Origin: Rugamonas rubra
Lineage (GTDB): Bacteria > Pseudomonadota > Gammaproteobacteria > Burkholderiales > Burkholderiaceae_D
Direction of reading: 5' to 3'
NCBI RefSeq assembly: GCF_900114705.1
Contig: NZ_FOTW01000004.1
Location: 1-64,000 of the forward strand
Length of the DNA: 64,000 nucleotides
Below the pieces are notes generated by a model. It saw nothing but the letters and a program-made list of their open reading frames with translations, was not told the DNA's origin and ran no database searches. Made by a program: the position numbers and the translations under genes. This document shows positions 26,847 to 35,673 of this stretch, piece by piece (the stretch's first letter is position 1; each line of letters starts with the position of its first letter).

Positions 26847-27550
26847 TTGGCCTCGGGCGCGTCGGCGCCGGCCTTGGCGGCCTCGCTGAATTTCTCCAGG
26901 CAGTAGCCGAGCCCGCGCACGGTGACGATGCGGATGCCGCCCACCTCGATCTTCTTGCGCAGCCGGTGCACATACACCTCGATGGCGTTGTTGCTGACCT
27001 CCTCGCCCCATTCGCACAGGTGGTCGACCAGCTGCTCCTTGGACACCAGGCGGCCGCTGCGCGCCAGCAGGATCTCCAGCAGGCCCAGCTCGCGCGCCGA
27101 CAGGTCGAGCATCTGCTCGCCGATGTAGGCGCTGCGGCCGACCTGGTCGTAGGACAGCGGGCCGTGGCGGATCACCGTGGCGCCGCCGCCGGCGCCGCGG
27201 CGGGTCAGCGCGCGCACCCGCGCCTCCAGCTCGGACAGGGCGAAGGGCTTGGCCATGTAGTCGTCGGCGCCCAGGTCGAGGCCGTTGACGCGCTGCTCGA
27301 TCGAGTCGGCCGCCGTCAAAATCAGCACCGGCAGCAGCGAGGCGCGGGCGCGCAGCCGGCGCAACACCTCCAGCCCGCTCATCTTGGGCAGGCCCAGGTC
27401 GAGGATCAGCAGGTCGAACTCCTGGGTCGACAGGGCGGTGTCGGCCTCCTGGCCGTTCTTCACGCAATCGATGGCGTAGCCGGACTGGCGCAGCGAGCGC
27501 GTCAGTCCATCGGCCAGCACACTATCATCTTCGGCAAGTAAAATACGCAT
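26843..27550 (-). CDS. Two-component response regulator, OmpR family
   Basis: 235-residue transcription factor. Receiver domain: [16 protein letters not shown] with acidic pocket, phospho-Asp in [14 protein letters not shown], Thr/Ser in LILTAADS, Lys in [16 protein letters not shown]-terminal winged helix: [52 protein letters not shown]. It heads the overlapping operon with its kinase, DUF4212 subunit and symporter, so it probably controls its own operon. It is divergent from recA across 252 bases. ATG 27550 is the family start. Confidence 0.9.
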   Translation of the reverse strand: MRILLAEDDSVLADGLTRSLRQSGYAIDCVKNGQEADTALSTQEFDLLILDLGLPKMSGLEVLRRLRARASLLPVLILTAADSIEQRVNGLDLGADDYMAKPFALSELEARVRALTRRGAGGGATVIRHGPLSYDQVGRSAYIGEQMLDLSARELGLLEILLARSGRLVSKEQLVDHLCEWGEEVSNNAIEVYVHRLRKKIEVGGIRIVTVRGLGYCLEKFSEAAKAGADAPEAK

Positions 27551-27715
27551 GGCAAGCAATCCGACGGGGTAAGTGTGTATTGTGTGGCATTTCCCCCGGC
27601 GAGGCCAATTTTTGTCGCGCCGCCGTTGCTGGGCGGCGCAGGGCCGCTTTGCGCTCGCCTTGCGCTCGCTTTGCGCTATTTCAAGGCGGCGGCAAAATCC
27701 CGCTTGCAATAAGCA

Positions 27716-27731
27716 CTGTTTTTTTATACAG
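27716..27731. promoter_or_regulatory. LexA (SOS) box upstream of recA
   Basis: CTGT-N8-ACAG, a perfect match to the LexA operator, centred about 80 bases before the recA ATG. A -10-like TATACA (27725-27730) overlaps it, with a TTGCAA -35 candidate at 27704-27709 (15-base spacer, slightly short). Overlap means bound LexA would block RNA polymerase until DNA damage. Confidence 0.85.
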
Positions 27732-27802
27732 TGTCGTCTGTCACGAAGAATTCGACTCGCAATTCCCCCATTCACCGCGCTTACCCGGGCTGAAAGAAGA
27801 TT

Positions 27803-28918
27803 ATGGACGATAAAAAAGCTGTTGTACCCGCATCTGAAAAGGCGAAGGCGCTGGCCGCCGCGCTGGCCCAGATTGAAAAGCAGTTCGGCAAGGGTTCCGT
27901 CATGCGCATGGACTCCAGCACCCCGATCGAAGAAGTGCAGGTCGTCTCGACCGGCTCGCTCGGCCTGGACATCGCCCTCGGCGTCGGCGGCCTGCCGCGC
28001 GGTCGCGTGGTGGAAATCTACGGCCCCGAGTCGTCCGGCAAGACCACGCTGACCCTGCAGACCATCGCCGAGATGCAAAAGCTGGGCGGCACCTGCGCCT
28101 TCATCGACGCCGAGCACGCGCTCGACGTCGGCTACGCGCAAAAGCTCGGCGTCAACCTGCACGAGCTGCTGATCTCGCAGCCGGACACGGGCGAACAGGC
28201 GCTGGAAATCTGCGACGCCCTGGTCCGTTCGGGCAGCGTCGACATGGTGGTGATCGACTCGGTGGCGGCGTTGACGCCGCGCGCCGAGATCGAGGGCGAC
28301 ATGGGCGACTCGCTGCCCGGCCTGCAGGCCCGTTTGATGTCGCAGGCGCTGCGCAAGCTGACCGGCTCGATCAACCGCACCAACACCCTGGTCATCTTCA
28401 TCAACCAGATCCGCATGAAGATCGGCGTCATGTTCGGCAGCCCGGAGACCACCACCGGCGGCAACGCGCTGAAGTTCTACGCCTCGGTGCGGCTGGACAT
28501 CCGCCGCACCGGCTCGATCAAGTCGGGCGACGAGGTGATCGGCAACGAAACCAAGGTCAAGGTCGTCAAGAACAAGATCGCGCCGCCGTTCAAGGAAGCC
28601 CACTTCGATATTCTGTATGGCGAAGGCACTTCCCGCGAAGGCGAGATCCTCGATCTGGGTTCGGATGCGAAGATCGTCGAGAAGTCCGGTTCGTGGTACA
28701 GCTACAACGGCGAACGCATCGGCCAGGGCAAGGACAACGCCCGCGCCTTCCTCAAGGAGCGTCCGCAGCTGGCCTGGGAGATCGAAAACAAGGTGCGCCT
28801 GTCGCTGGGCGTGCGTGAACTGCCGGCGCTGACCGCCGACAAGGCCGAAAAAGCCGACAAGCCGGAAAAAGCCGACAAGGCCGACAAGGCCGAGGCCAAG
28901 CTGAAGGCGGTCGACTAG
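27803..28918 (+). CDS. recA: Recombinase A
   Basis: 371-residue RecA, the strand-exchange protein and co-protease that triggers LexA cleavage. Walker A is [16 protein letters not shown]-like and L2 regions are seen in [21 protein letters not shown] and the [18 protein letters not shown] stretch; [22 protein letters not shown] is conserved. The C-terminal tail is a lysine-rich repeat ([20 protein letters not shown]) rather than the usual acidic tail of E. coli RecA. ATG 27803 has AAAGAAGA upstream. A LexA box and recX flank it. Confidence 0.97.
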   Translation: MDDKKAVVPASEKAKALAAALAQIEKQFGKGSVMRMDSSTPIEEVQVVSTGSLGLDIALGVGGLPRGRVVEIYGPESSGKTTLTLQTIAEMQKLGGTCAFIDAEHALDVGYAQKLGVNLHELLISQPDTGEQALEICDALVRSGSVDMVVIDSVAALTPRAEIEGDMGDSLPGLQARLMSQALRKLTGSINRTNTLVIFINQIRMKIGVMFGSPETTTGGNALKFYASVRLDIRRTGSIKSGDEVIGNETKVKVVKNKIAPPFKEAHFDILYGEGTSREGEILDLGSDAKIVEKSGSWYSYNGERIGQGKDNARAFLKERPQLAWEIENKVRLSLGVRELPALTADKAEKADKPEKADKADKAEAKLKAVD

Positions 28919-29024
28919 GCCCGCCGCAACTAGTTAGTCACAGCAGGACGGGACGGGCGTGGCCAGCAGGCGCGCCGGCCCCGGCGAAGTTTGCTGGCGG
29001 GTACCGGCCCGCCACACCAGTCAG

Positions 29025-29058
29025 CCACCGAGCCGCGTTTCGCGGCCCGGTGGTTTTC
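29025..29058 (+). terminator. Hairpin plus T-run between recA and recX, attenuator candidate
   Basis: Arms CCACCG-AGCCGCG (29025-29037) and CGCGGCCCGGTGG (29041-29053) pair over 12 of 13 positions around a TTT loop, followed by TTTTCTC. The recX ATG is only 20 bases downstream. It would stop most recA transcripts and let some read through into recX, as described for recA-recX in E. coli. Confidence 0.65.
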
Positions 29059-29077
29059 TCATTGCGCAAGGGGTTTT

Positions 29078-29539
29078 ATGGCGGCACCGCAACTTAGCCT
29101 GAAGGGACGCGCGCTGCGCTACCTGTCGATGCGCGAGCACAGCCGGCTCGAGCTGGGGCGCAAGCTGGCGCGCCACGCCGAGGAGGGCGACGACGTCGAG
29201 GCCCTGCTCGACTTCCTCGAGAAGAACAACTGGCTGTCGACCGAGCGTTTCTCCGAATCTTTGGTGCACCGCCGCGCGGCCCGCTACGGCAACAGCCGCA
29301 TCGTCGCCGAGCTGCAAAGCCACGGCGTCGGCGGCGAGGCCTTGCAGGAGCTGAAGGCCGGCCTGGTCGAAGGCGAGACGGCGCGCGCCTGCGAGGTGTG
29401 GCGGCGCAAGTTCGGCACGGTGGCGGCCGACCCGCAGGAGCGCAACAAACAGATGCGCTTCCTGATGCAGCGCGGCTTTTCCCAGCGCGCCGTGTACGCC
29501 GCCCTGCGCGGCGTGGAGCCGGACGCCGACGGCGAATGA
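29078..29539 (+). CDS. recX: Regulatory protein RecX
   Basis: 153-residue RecX, which binds RecA filaments and limits their extension. Three-helix repeats are visible: [71 protein letters not shown], and [25 protein letters not shown] 29078 follows AAGGGG; an upstream in-frame start would run through the recA-recX hairpin and is unlikely. Adjacent to recA as in most proteobacteria. Confidence 0.92.
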   Translation: MAAPQLSLKGRALRYLSMREHSRLELGRKLARHAEEGDDVEALLDFLEKNNWLSTERFSESLVHRRAARYGNSRIVAELQSHGVGGEALQELKAGLVEGETARACEVWRRKFGTVAADPQERNKQMRFLMQRGFSQRAVYAALRGVEPDADGE

Positions 29540-29838
29540 GGGTGGCAGATATTCACCATACGCATCGCCGTCATGCCGAATGGGTATGGTTTCTATAACC
29601 CGGGAAAAGCGCCGCCGCCGGCCCCGGCATTGTCTTGTATTTCTGACTGCAAAGCTGGCTTAACAGGTCGCATTTATGCTGCAAAGCACATGTTCTGGCG
29701 CAACTGCGGGCGCGGTGTGCTACACTTTTACGGTTTTTGCAGCGCCGCAGGTGCGGTAGTTGTCCGTAGAAGCTGCGGACACGTGCGTTCAGCACATGGC
29801 TGCTTACTATTTTCCGCCGCGCAAGCGGCATCGGTCTT
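29540..29838 (+). other. Intergenic region before the DUF2889 gene
   Basis: 299 bases without a credible gene. An extended -10 (TG-c-TACACT, 29718-29726) gives a probable start of transcription near 29733 and a leader of about 105 bases. The leader contains a modest hairpin (GTCCG...CGGAC around 29761-29780). I see nothing else. Confidence 0.45.
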
Positions 29839-30414
29839 ATGTCCCTGTCAACTCCCGTTTCCCGACGTGCGCTGCGGCACACGCGCGCAATCGACATCCA
29901 AGCGTTCGCCCGCGACGATGGCCTGTGGGACCTTGACGCCCGTATCACCGACATCAAAGTCAAGGACACCCTGCTGGCCTCCGGCCTGCGCAGCGGTGGC
30001 GACGCCCTGCACGACCTTTCCCTGCGCATCACCGTGGATTTGCAGCTGACCATCGTCGACGCCGAAGCCGTGTCCGATGCCGTCCCCTATCCCGGTTTTT
30101 GCAACACCATCGGCCCCGACTACAAGAAATTGATCGGCCTGAACCTGATGCGCGGTTTCCGCCACGAGCTCAAGGCCCGCCTGGCCGGCGTGCACGGCTG
30201 CACCCACCTGACCGAACTGGCGCAGATCCTGCCCACGGCGGCGGTGCAGGCCTTCGCCAACGACGTCTGGTCGACCCACGACTCGGCCAACGCCAGCGCC
30301 GAGCAGCCGCACGACAAACCGTTTCAACTCGACAAATGCCATGCGCTGCGCACCGATGGTGGTGCCGTGGCGCAGTTTTACCCGCGCTGGGTGGCCAAAG
30401 CAGCACCGGGCTAG
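29839..30414 (+). CDS. DUF2889 domain-containing protein
   Basis: 191-residue cytoplasmic protein that appears to match DUF2889, a conserved proteobacterial family of unknown role. Characteristic parts are [33 protein letters not shown] at the N terminus, [42 protein letters not shown] and the [22 protein letters not shown] stretch. No signal peptide or membrane segment is seen. ATG 29839 lacks a strong ribosome site. It precedes sucC by 83 bases on the same strand but has no obvious link to it. Confidence 0.8.
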   Translation: MSLSTPVSRRALRHTRAIDIQAFARDDGLWDLDARITDIKVKDTLLASGLRSGGDALHDLSLRITVDLQLTIVDAEAVSDAVPYPGFCNTIGPDYKKLIGLNLMRGFRHELKARLAGVHGCTHLTELAQILPTAAVQAFANDVWSTHDSANASAEQPHDKPFQLDKCHALRTDGGAVAQFYPRWVAKAAPG

Positions 30415-30497
30415 CGCGTAGCAGTATCTGCTTTTCGTTTCACACATTTCGCAGTATCAACCGATCTTTACACATCAGCATCAGAAGGGAAGCCAGC

Positions 30498-31667
30498 ATG
30501 AAAATCCATGAGTATCAAGGCAAAGAAATCCTCCGAAAATACGGAGTGACGGTTCCGCGCGGTATCCCGTGCCTGTCCGTAGAAGAAGCGGTCAAAGCCG
30601 CCGAAACCTTGGGCGGCCCAGTCTGGGTTGTAAAAGCACAGATCCATGCCGGCGGTCGCGGCAAGGGCGGCGGCGTGAAAGTGGCCAAGTCGCTGGAACA
30701 AGTCAAAGAATTCTCCGAGCAGATCCTGGGCATGCAGCTGGTCACGCACCAGACCGGCCCTGAAGGCCAGAAAGTTCGCCGCCTGCTGATCGAAGAAGGC
30801 GCCGACATCAAGAAGGAACTGTACGTGTCGATGGTCACCGACCGCGTTTCGCAACGCGTCGTGCTGATGGCCTCGTCCGAAGGCGGTATGGACATCGAGG
30901 AAGTCGCCGAGTCCCACCCGGAACTGCTGCACTCGATCGCCATCGATCCAGCCGTCGGCCTGACCGATGCCGAGGCCGATGCCATCTCGAGCAAAATCGG
31001 CGTGCCCGCCGAGTCGATCGTCGACGCCCGCGTCAACCTGCAAGGCCTGTACAAAGCCTACTGGGAAACCGACTCGTCGCTGGCCGAAATCAACCCGCTG
31101 ATCCTGACCGGCTCCGGCAAGGTCATCGCATTGGACGCCAAGTTCAACTTCGACGCCAACGCCCTGTTCCGCCAGCCTGAAATCGTCGCCTACCGCGACC
31201 TGGACGAAGAAGATCCAGCCGAAGTCGAAGCCTCGAAGTTCGACCTGGCCTACATCTCGCTCGACGGCAACATCGGTTGCCTGGTCAACGGCGCCGGTCT
31301 GGCCATGGCCACCATGGACACCATCAAGCTGTTCGGCGGCGAGCCGGCCAACTTCCTGGACGTGGGCGGCGGCGCGACGGCTGAAAAAGTCACCGAAGCG
31401 TTCAAGATCATGCTGAAGAACCCTGGCCTGAAAGCCATCCTGGTGAACATCTTCGGCGGCATCATGCGTTGCGACGTCATCGCCGAAGGCGTCATCGCCG
31501 CGTCGAAAGCCGTTTCGCTGCAGGTACCGCTGGTGGTGCGCATGAAGGGCACCAACGAAGATCTGGGCAAGAAAATGCTGGCCGAGTCCGGTTTGCCGAT
31601 CATCGCGGCCGACACCATGGAAGATGCAGCGAAGAGCGTCGTCGCCGCCGCTGCCGGTCAAGCTTAA
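30498..31667 (+). CDS. sucC: Succinyl-CoA ligase (ADP-forming) beta subunit
   Basis: 389-residue SucC, which with SucD interconverts succinyl-CoA and succinate with ADP/ATP in the TCA cycle. The ATP-grasp start [62 protein letters not shown] and [14 protein letters not shown] and [15 protein letters not shown] stretches are canonical. AGAAGGGA precedes ATG 30498. The two subunit genes are 13 bases apart. Confidence 0.97.
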   Translation: MKIHEYQGKEILRKYGVTVPRGIPCLSVEEAVKAAETLGGPVWVVKAQIHAGGRGKGGGVKVAKSLEQVKEFSEQILGMQLVTHQTGPEGQKVRRLLIEEGADIKKELYVSMVTDRVSQRVVLMASSEGGMDIEEVAESHPELLHSIAIDPAVGLTDAEADAISSKIGVPAESIVDARVNLQGLYKAYWETDSSLAEINPLILTGSGKVIALDAKFNFDANALFRQPEIVAYRDLDEEDPAEVEASKFDLAYISLDGNIGCLVNGAGLAMATMDTIKLFGGEPANFLDVGGGATAEKVTEAFKIMLKNPGLKAILVNIFGGIMRCDVIAEGVIAASKAVSLQVPLVVRMKGTNEDLGKKMLAESGLPIIAADTMEDAAKSVVAAAAGQA

Positions 31668-31680
31668 TTAAGGAATCAAC

Positions 31681-32562
31681 ATGTCCATTCTGATCAATAA
31701 AGATACCAAAGTTGTCACCCAAGGGATCACCGGCAAGACCGGCCAGTTCCACACCCGCATGTGCCGCGACTACGCAAACGGCAAAGCCGCTTTCGTCGCC
31801 GGCGTGAACCCGAAGAAGGCCGGCGAAGATTTCGAAGGCATTCCTATTTTCGCTAACGTCACCGAAGCGAAAAAAGAAACCGGCGCCAACGTGTCGGTCA
31901 TCTACGTCCCGCCAGCAGGCGCGGCCGCAGCGATCTGGGAAGCCGTCGAAGCCGAGATGGACCTGGCCATTTGCATCACCGAAGGCATTCCTGTCCGTGA
32001 CATGATGGCGCTGAAGGACCGTATGGCCAAGTCGGGTTCGAAAACCCTGCTGCTGGGCCCTAACTGCCCAGGCCTGATCACCCCGGACGAAATCAAGATC
32101 GGCATCATGCCAGGCCACATCCACAAACGCGGCCGCATCGGCGTGGTCTCGCGTTCGGGCACCCTGACCTACGAAGCAGTCGGTCAGCTGACCGCACTGG
32201 GTCTGGGCCAGTCGAGCGCAGTCGGTATCGGCGGCGACCCGATCAACGGTCTGAAGCACATCGACATCATGAAGATGTTCAACGACGATCCTGATACCGA
32301 CGCGGTCATCATGATCGGCGAAATCGGCGGTCCGGACGAAGCCAACGCGGCTTACTGGATCAAAGACAACATGAAGAAACCAGTGGTCGGCTTCATCGCC
32401 GGCGTCACCGCTCCTCCGGGCAAGCGCATGGGCCACGCCGGCGCGCTGATCTCCGGCGGTGCCGACACCGCGCAAGCCAAACTGGAAATCATGGAAGCTT
32501 GCGGCATCACCGTCACCAAGAACCCGTCCGAAATGGCGCGTCTGCTGAAGGCCATGCTGTAA
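31681..32562 (+). CDS. sucD: Succinyl-CoA ligase (ADP-forming) alpha subunit
   Basis: 293-residue SucD. It binds CoA in the Rossmann domain (VVTQGITGKTGQFHTRMC) and carries the phosphohistidine loop at GFIAGVTAPPGKRMGHAGALISGGADTAQAK. VSRSGTLTYEAVGQLTALGLGQSSAVGIGGDPI is also typical. AAGGAATC precedes ATG 31681. A terminator-like hairpin follows the stop. Confidence 0.97.
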   Translation: MSILINKDTKVVTQGITGKTGQFHTRMCRDYANGKAAFVAGVNPKKAGEDFEGIPIFANVTEAKKETGANVSVIYVPPAGAAAAIWEAVEAEMDLAICITEGIPVRDMMALKDRMAKSGSKTLLLGPNCPGLITPDEIKIGIMPGHIHKRGRIGVVSRSGTLTYEAVGQLTALGLGQSSAVGIGGDPINGLKHIDIMKMFNDDPDTDAVIMIGEIGGPDEANAAYWIKDNMKKPVVGFIAGVTAPPGKRMGHAGALISGGADTAQAKLEIMEACGITVTKNPSEMARLLKAML

Positions 32563-32595
32563 TTAGCCGGATCGCAGTCGAGTAGTGAATAATAG

Positions 32596-32626
32596 CGGGG
32601 AGCCTAGTGCTCCCCGTTATCATTTT
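32596..32626 (+). terminator. Terminator candidate after sucCD
   Basis: Stem CGGGGAGC (32596-32603), loop CTAGT, stem GCTCCCCG (32609-32616), then TTATCATTTTT. It ends about 47 bases before the preferred start of the FHA gene, so it separates that gene from sucCD or allows partial read-through. Confidence 0.7.
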
Positions 32627-32672
32627 TAAGCGCGATTCCATGGCCGTCCAGCGGCCCCGGCTGGAGGATAGA

Positions 32673-33275
32673 TTGGCGAAAATCATCATCTCGCATGATG
32701 GGCAGGTCGAGCGGCAGGTGGCCCTGAGCAAGGAGCGCGTCAGCCTGGGCCGCCACAGCCAGAACGACATCGTGCTGGCCCACCCCACCGTCAGCGGCCG
32801 CCACGCCGCCATCGTCACCATCCTCGACGACTCCTTCCTAGAAGACCTGCACAGCACCAACGGCACCTACGTCAACGGCCACCGCGTCGGCAAACATTTT
32901 CTGCAAGACAAGGACATCATCCGCCTGGCCAAGGTCGAGATGGAGTTCCGCGCCGACGGCGTGCGCCCCTCGGCCGCCGCCGCCACGGCGGCTATGGCGG
33001 CGCTGGCGACACACGCCCTGGCCGATATTGAAATATTGAACGGCAACAACGCCGGCAAGCGCATGGCGCTGACCAAGCCGCTGACCTCGCTGGGCCGGCC
33101 CGGCGCTCAGGTGGTGGCGATCCATCGCACCCCGGCCGCCTACCGCATCGAACAACGCGAGGGCGCGCTGCCGGTGCTGCTCAACGGCGTGGCGCTGGAC
33201 GGCGCCGACACGCTGCTGCGGCACGGCGACGTGATCGAACTGGACGGCACCCTGCTGGCCTTCCGCCTGGCCTGA
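32673..33275 (+). CDS. FHA domain-containing protein
   Basis: About 200 residues. The N-terminal half is a forkhead-associated phosphothreonine-binding domain: AKIIISHDGQVERQVALSKERVSLGRHSQNDIVLAHPTVSGRHAAIV, then DLHSTNGTYVNG. The key GR, SxRH and NG elements are intact. The C-terminal half (LADIEILNGNNAGKRMALTKPLTSLG) looks like a second, degenerate FHA-like fold. I chose TTG 32673 because GGAGG lies 5 bases upstream and the family typically begins MAKIIxS; ATG 32640 would add 11 residues. No Ser/Thr kinase gene is nearby. Confidence 0.8.
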   Translation: MAKIIISHDGQVERQVALSKERVSLGRHSQNDIVLAHPTVSGRHAAIVTILDDSFLEDLHSTNGTYVNGHRVGKHFLQDKDIIRLAKVEMEFRADGVRPSAAAATAAMAALATHALADIEILNGNNAGKRMALTKPLTSLGRPGAQVVAIHRTPAAYRIEQREGALPVLLNGVALDGADTLLRHGDVIELDGTLLAFRLA

Positions 33276-33302
33276 ACCGGGCCGGTCGCGCGGCGCCGCC
33301 GC

Positions 33303-33362
33303 ACTGACGAAAATTGTCAGTCGGCCGATACTTGTCGGTCCAACTGACAAAAAAAGTCAGTT
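33303..33362. promoter_or_regulatory. Inverted repeats upstream of the pilin promoter, activator-site candidates
   Basis: Two dyads share one half-site: ACTGAC-N7-GTCAGT (33303-33321) and AACTGAC-N7-GTCAGTT (33342-33362). Between and after them are TTGTCGG and CCGACAA. They lie about 75-130 bases upstream of the sigma-54 -24/-12 element, the usual distance for an enhancer. The (C/G)TGTC-like units resemble the PilR-site pattern described in Pseudomonas; that match is from memory. Confidence 0.5.
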
Positions 33363-33422
33363 CGGCCGACAAAAAATGGCGCTAGCCGGCGCTTTCCTCC
33401 GACTTTCACCCTGGAAGTGGTC

Positions 33423-33438
33423 TGGCACGGCGATTGCT
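33423..33438 (+). promoter_or_regulatory. Sigma-54 promoter of the pilin gene
   Basis: TGGCACGGCGATTGCT matches the sigma-54 -24/-12 consensus TGGCACG-N4-TTGCW exactly, with GG at 33424-33425 and GC at 33436-33437. Transcription should start near 33449, 38 bases before the ATG. Dependence on RpoN and an activator such as PilR follows from the promoter type. Confidence 0.88.
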
Positions 33439-33486
33439 GTTACCTGAGTGTGGCACCCCATCTTTACCTCACTCAGGAGTAGCAAA

Positions 33487-33960
33487 ATGAAATCGATGAC
33501 CATGATCAAGAAACAAGCACAGGCCGGCTTCACCCTCATCGAATTGATGATCGTCGTCGCCATCATCGGCATTCTGGCGGCCGTGGCTATTCCTGCCTAT
33601 AGCGACTACACCGCCAAGGCCAAGATCGCCAACGCGATCTCCGGGGTGGCCTCGCTGAAGACGGCCGTGGCGCTGTGCGGCCAGGAAGCCGGCGGGGTAT
33701 TGACCGACTGCAAGAGCGGCAGCAACGGCGTTCCGCTGGACAGCGCCTTCGTCGCCACCAAGGAAGTCGCCAGCGTGACCACGGCGGCCGATGGCGTCAT
33801 CAAGGAAACCTTGGCCACCGGCCTGGGCAGCGGCATCGATGGCTTGACGATCACCTTCACGCCTAGCCTGCCAACCGGCGGTACCGCGCTGGCCTGGAAA
33901 ATCACCACCACCGTGACCAATCCGGCGGCCAAGGCGGCGATCGAGAAAAACAGCATGTAA
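33487..33960 (+). CDS. pilA: Type IV major pilin
   Basis: 157-residue type IVa prepilin. A short leader [14 protein letters not shown] ends at the PilD cleavage site, followed by [32 protein letters not shown] with Glu5 of the mature protein. Two cysteines ([12 protein letters not shown]) could form the disulphide, but they lie earlier in the globular domain than the usual C-terminal D-loop. AGGAG precedes ATG 33487. The gene stands alone between a sigma-54 promoter and a strong terminator, as expected of a highly expressed major pilin. Confidence 0.9.
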   Translation: MKSMTMIKKQAQAGFTLIELMIVVAIIGILAAVAIPAYSDYTAKAKIANAISGVASLKTAVALCGQEAGGVLTDCKSGSNGVPLDSAFVATKEVASVTTAADGVIKETLATGLGSGIDGLTITFTPSLPTGGTALAWKITTTVTNPAAKAAIEKNSM

Positions 33961-34003
33961 TGGCGTGACTGTTGCGAAAAGGCGACGCCGGGCGCGTCGC
34001 CGC

Positions 34004-34036
34004 ACAAAAAAACCAGGTTTCGCGACCTGGTTTTTT
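34004..34036. terminator. Bidirectional terminator between pilA and the PilZ gene
   Basis: A-run, stem CCAGGT (34013-34018), loop, stem ACCTGG (34025-34030), then six Ts. A second hairpin (GGCGACGC...GCGTCGCC, 33981-34001) lies just upstream. It serves the convergent pilA and PilZ-protein genes. Confidence 0.85.
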
Positions 34037-34060
34037 GGGTTTACACGGACCGGACGGCGC

Positions 34061-34771
34061 TCAGACGATCTTCTGGCGGTCGGCGATCAGCGCCTCGTAG
34101 GTCAGATTTTGCAGCATCGTGTAGTGCACCGGGTCGAGGTCGATGAACTGCACGCCGTAGGTGAACACCTCGGCCTTGTCGGCGCTGGCCGGCTTGACCA
34201 TGTTGATGTTGCGGATGGTGGCGTTGGGGTTGATGCGCACCTGGCGGTTGCCGGGCTGGGCGATCAGGTAGAAGGACAGGCCGACCATGTTGTCGTCGTC
34301 GGTGAGCTTCTTGGGCGACTCGATCAACGCGCCGGACACGCTCAGGTTGACCAGGAACACCGAGGTGGTGCCGGCCGGCGAGCTGACCTGGGCCGGGATG
34401 TCGACCTTGACGCGCATGGCCGCGCGCAGGCTGGTGCCCTGGATCGTGGTGGGGAAGGACAGGTGGACGTAGAACAGCGGGCGCGGGAAGATGCGCTGCA
34501 CGGTGCAGGCGAAGGAGCAGACGTTGACGCCGGAGAAGACGCGGATGGTCAGCTTGTCGCCGTCGTTGAGGGCGATCGGGGCGCCGTTCTCGACCGGGAT
34601 TTTGACGATCATGTACTCGTCCTTGACCCAGCCGATCAGCGTGGAGAAGTGCTGGATCGGTTTGATGGTGCGGTGGGTGATGAACTGGATACGTCCACCC
34701 ACCTGCAAGTTCATCTGTTCGAATTCGTATTCCTGGGTCTTCGCTTCGCTCGGCGGAGTGTTGCTGCTCAT
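34061..34771 (-). CDS. PilZ domain flagellar-brake-like protein (YcgR family)
   Basis: 236-residue probable cyclic-di-GMP receptor. The N-terminal YcgR-like domain (MNLQVGGRIQFITHRTIKP... VNVCSFACTVQRIF) is followed by a PilZ domain with the RxxxR motif in RAAMRVKVDIPAQV and the (D/N)xSxxG motif in VNLSVSGALIES. YcgR proteins act on the flagellar motor; the pilin gene next door also leaves a role in pilus-based motility possible. ATG 34771 was chosen; an in-frame upstream extension lacks the conserved domain. Confidence 0.87.
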   Translation of the reverse strand: MSSNTPPSEAKTQEYEFEQMNLQVGGRIQFITHRTIKPIQHFSTLIGWVKDEYMIVKIPVENGAPIALNDGDKLTIRVFSGVNVCSFACTVQRIFPRPLFYVHLSFPTTIQGTSLRAAMRVKVDIPAQVSSPAGTTSVFLVNLSVSGALIESPKKLTDDDNMVGLSFYLIAQPGNRQVRINPNATIRNINMVKPASADKAEVFTYGVQFIDLDPVHYTMLQNLTYEALIADRQKIV

Positions 34772-34926
34772 TCGTAAGCCCTTTTCGCCTGCTCGGTATA
34801 GTGTTGTAAGACAATGTTCAGCCGACAAGTATGCCTGATCCTTGGCCGTCTGTGAAACACCTATTACTGCTCCGTCAATTATATACGCGCTAACGTGGCG
34901 TAACAATCAGACAAGAATGGAGCTTG

Positions 34927-35367
34927 CTAAAGGGGACGCGGTGTGCCCCGAGGGACGACATTGACAGTCTTCACTGATGTTGTCGTTTCCAACTCGTAAG
35001 GAATGCGCACATGCGGCCCCTTAAAGTCCTTCTTGTTGCGCGTGATGAGGATTAAGCCTCGCGCAATCGAGGTCGCCATGATGATGGCATCAGGAAGGGC
35101 GATTTTCGGACCTTGGCGTATGCTCTTGCCGCGAATGTGTGCGGCCGCAGCCATGATCCCGTCGTCGGTGTGGATGATTTCGAAGCCGAAATCGGCGATG
35201 AACCGGGTCAGCTCGTCGATGTCGTCGGGTTTAGCACCGGCAAACAATTCCATCCAAGTGATCGCGCTGATCGCCGGTTCGTTCCAGTATTCCAGTTCGT
35301 CGAGCGCGACCTTATAGCCCTTTAGCGCGTCGATAAGTATGTTCGTGTCGAAGAGGACTAGCGCCAT
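34927..35367 (-). CDS. vapC: PIN domain toxin, VapC-like
   Basis: 146-residue PIN-domain ribonuclease. Acidic Mg-binding residues are seen in LVLFDTNILIDAL, the MELFAG glutamate, and IALPDAIIMATSIARG; the end LILITRNKKDFKG is typical. It probably cleaves tRNA or rRNA, held in check by the small protein encoded just upstream. ATG 35367 lies 10 bases inside the antitoxin gene. The pair opens an accessory stretch between the PilZ gene and moaC. Confidence 0.88.
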   Translation of the reverse strand: MALVLFDTNILIDALKGYKVALDELEYWNEPAISAITWMELFAGAKPDDIDELTRFIADFGFEIIHTDDGIMAAAAHIRGKSIRQGPKIALPDAIIMATSIARGLILITRNKKDFKGPHVRIPYELETTTSVKTVNVVPRGTPRPL

Positions 35368-35558
35368 TCGGCCCTCATCTCGCGCTGGTACTCCAAACCG
35401 TCCGCCGGGATATCCTTGCGATCTGCCCACAAGCCGGCGATGCGCTTCAGCGCGGCAGCGCGCCGCCGCCGTGCTTCACTATGCGCATCGTCATGCCGAA
35501 CCTCTGTTGGGGGGGCGGCCGGCGAATGCTCGCCGGCGTCCTGAGCAAGTGTAGTCAT
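35358..35558 (-). CDS. vapB: VapB-type antitoxin
   Basis: 66-residue protein overlapping the PIN toxin gene. A polar N terminus leads into RRRRAAALKRIAGLWADRKDIPADGLEYQREMRAEWR, the toxin-wrapping C-terminal segment commonly seen in small PIN antitoxins. ATG 35558 has GGAGG at the right distance (minus-strand CGGAGGATAGTATG). The DNA-binding N-terminal fold is not recognisable from sequence, so it could bind DNA weakly or only through the complex. Confidence 0.78.
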   Translation of the reverse strand: MTTLAQDAGEHSPAAPPTEVRHDDAHSEARRRRAAALKRIAGLWADRKDIPADGLEYQREMRAEWR

Positions 35559-35673
35559 ACTATCCTCCGTTCGTGCGCTGTCAGGACCAGTGTAGCGCAT
35601 TGCCGAACCAGTGTCGTCTTGTCCACCGACCGTAACTGATCGCACCTTTTGCTGGCCCCTCGTGCCACCCGGA

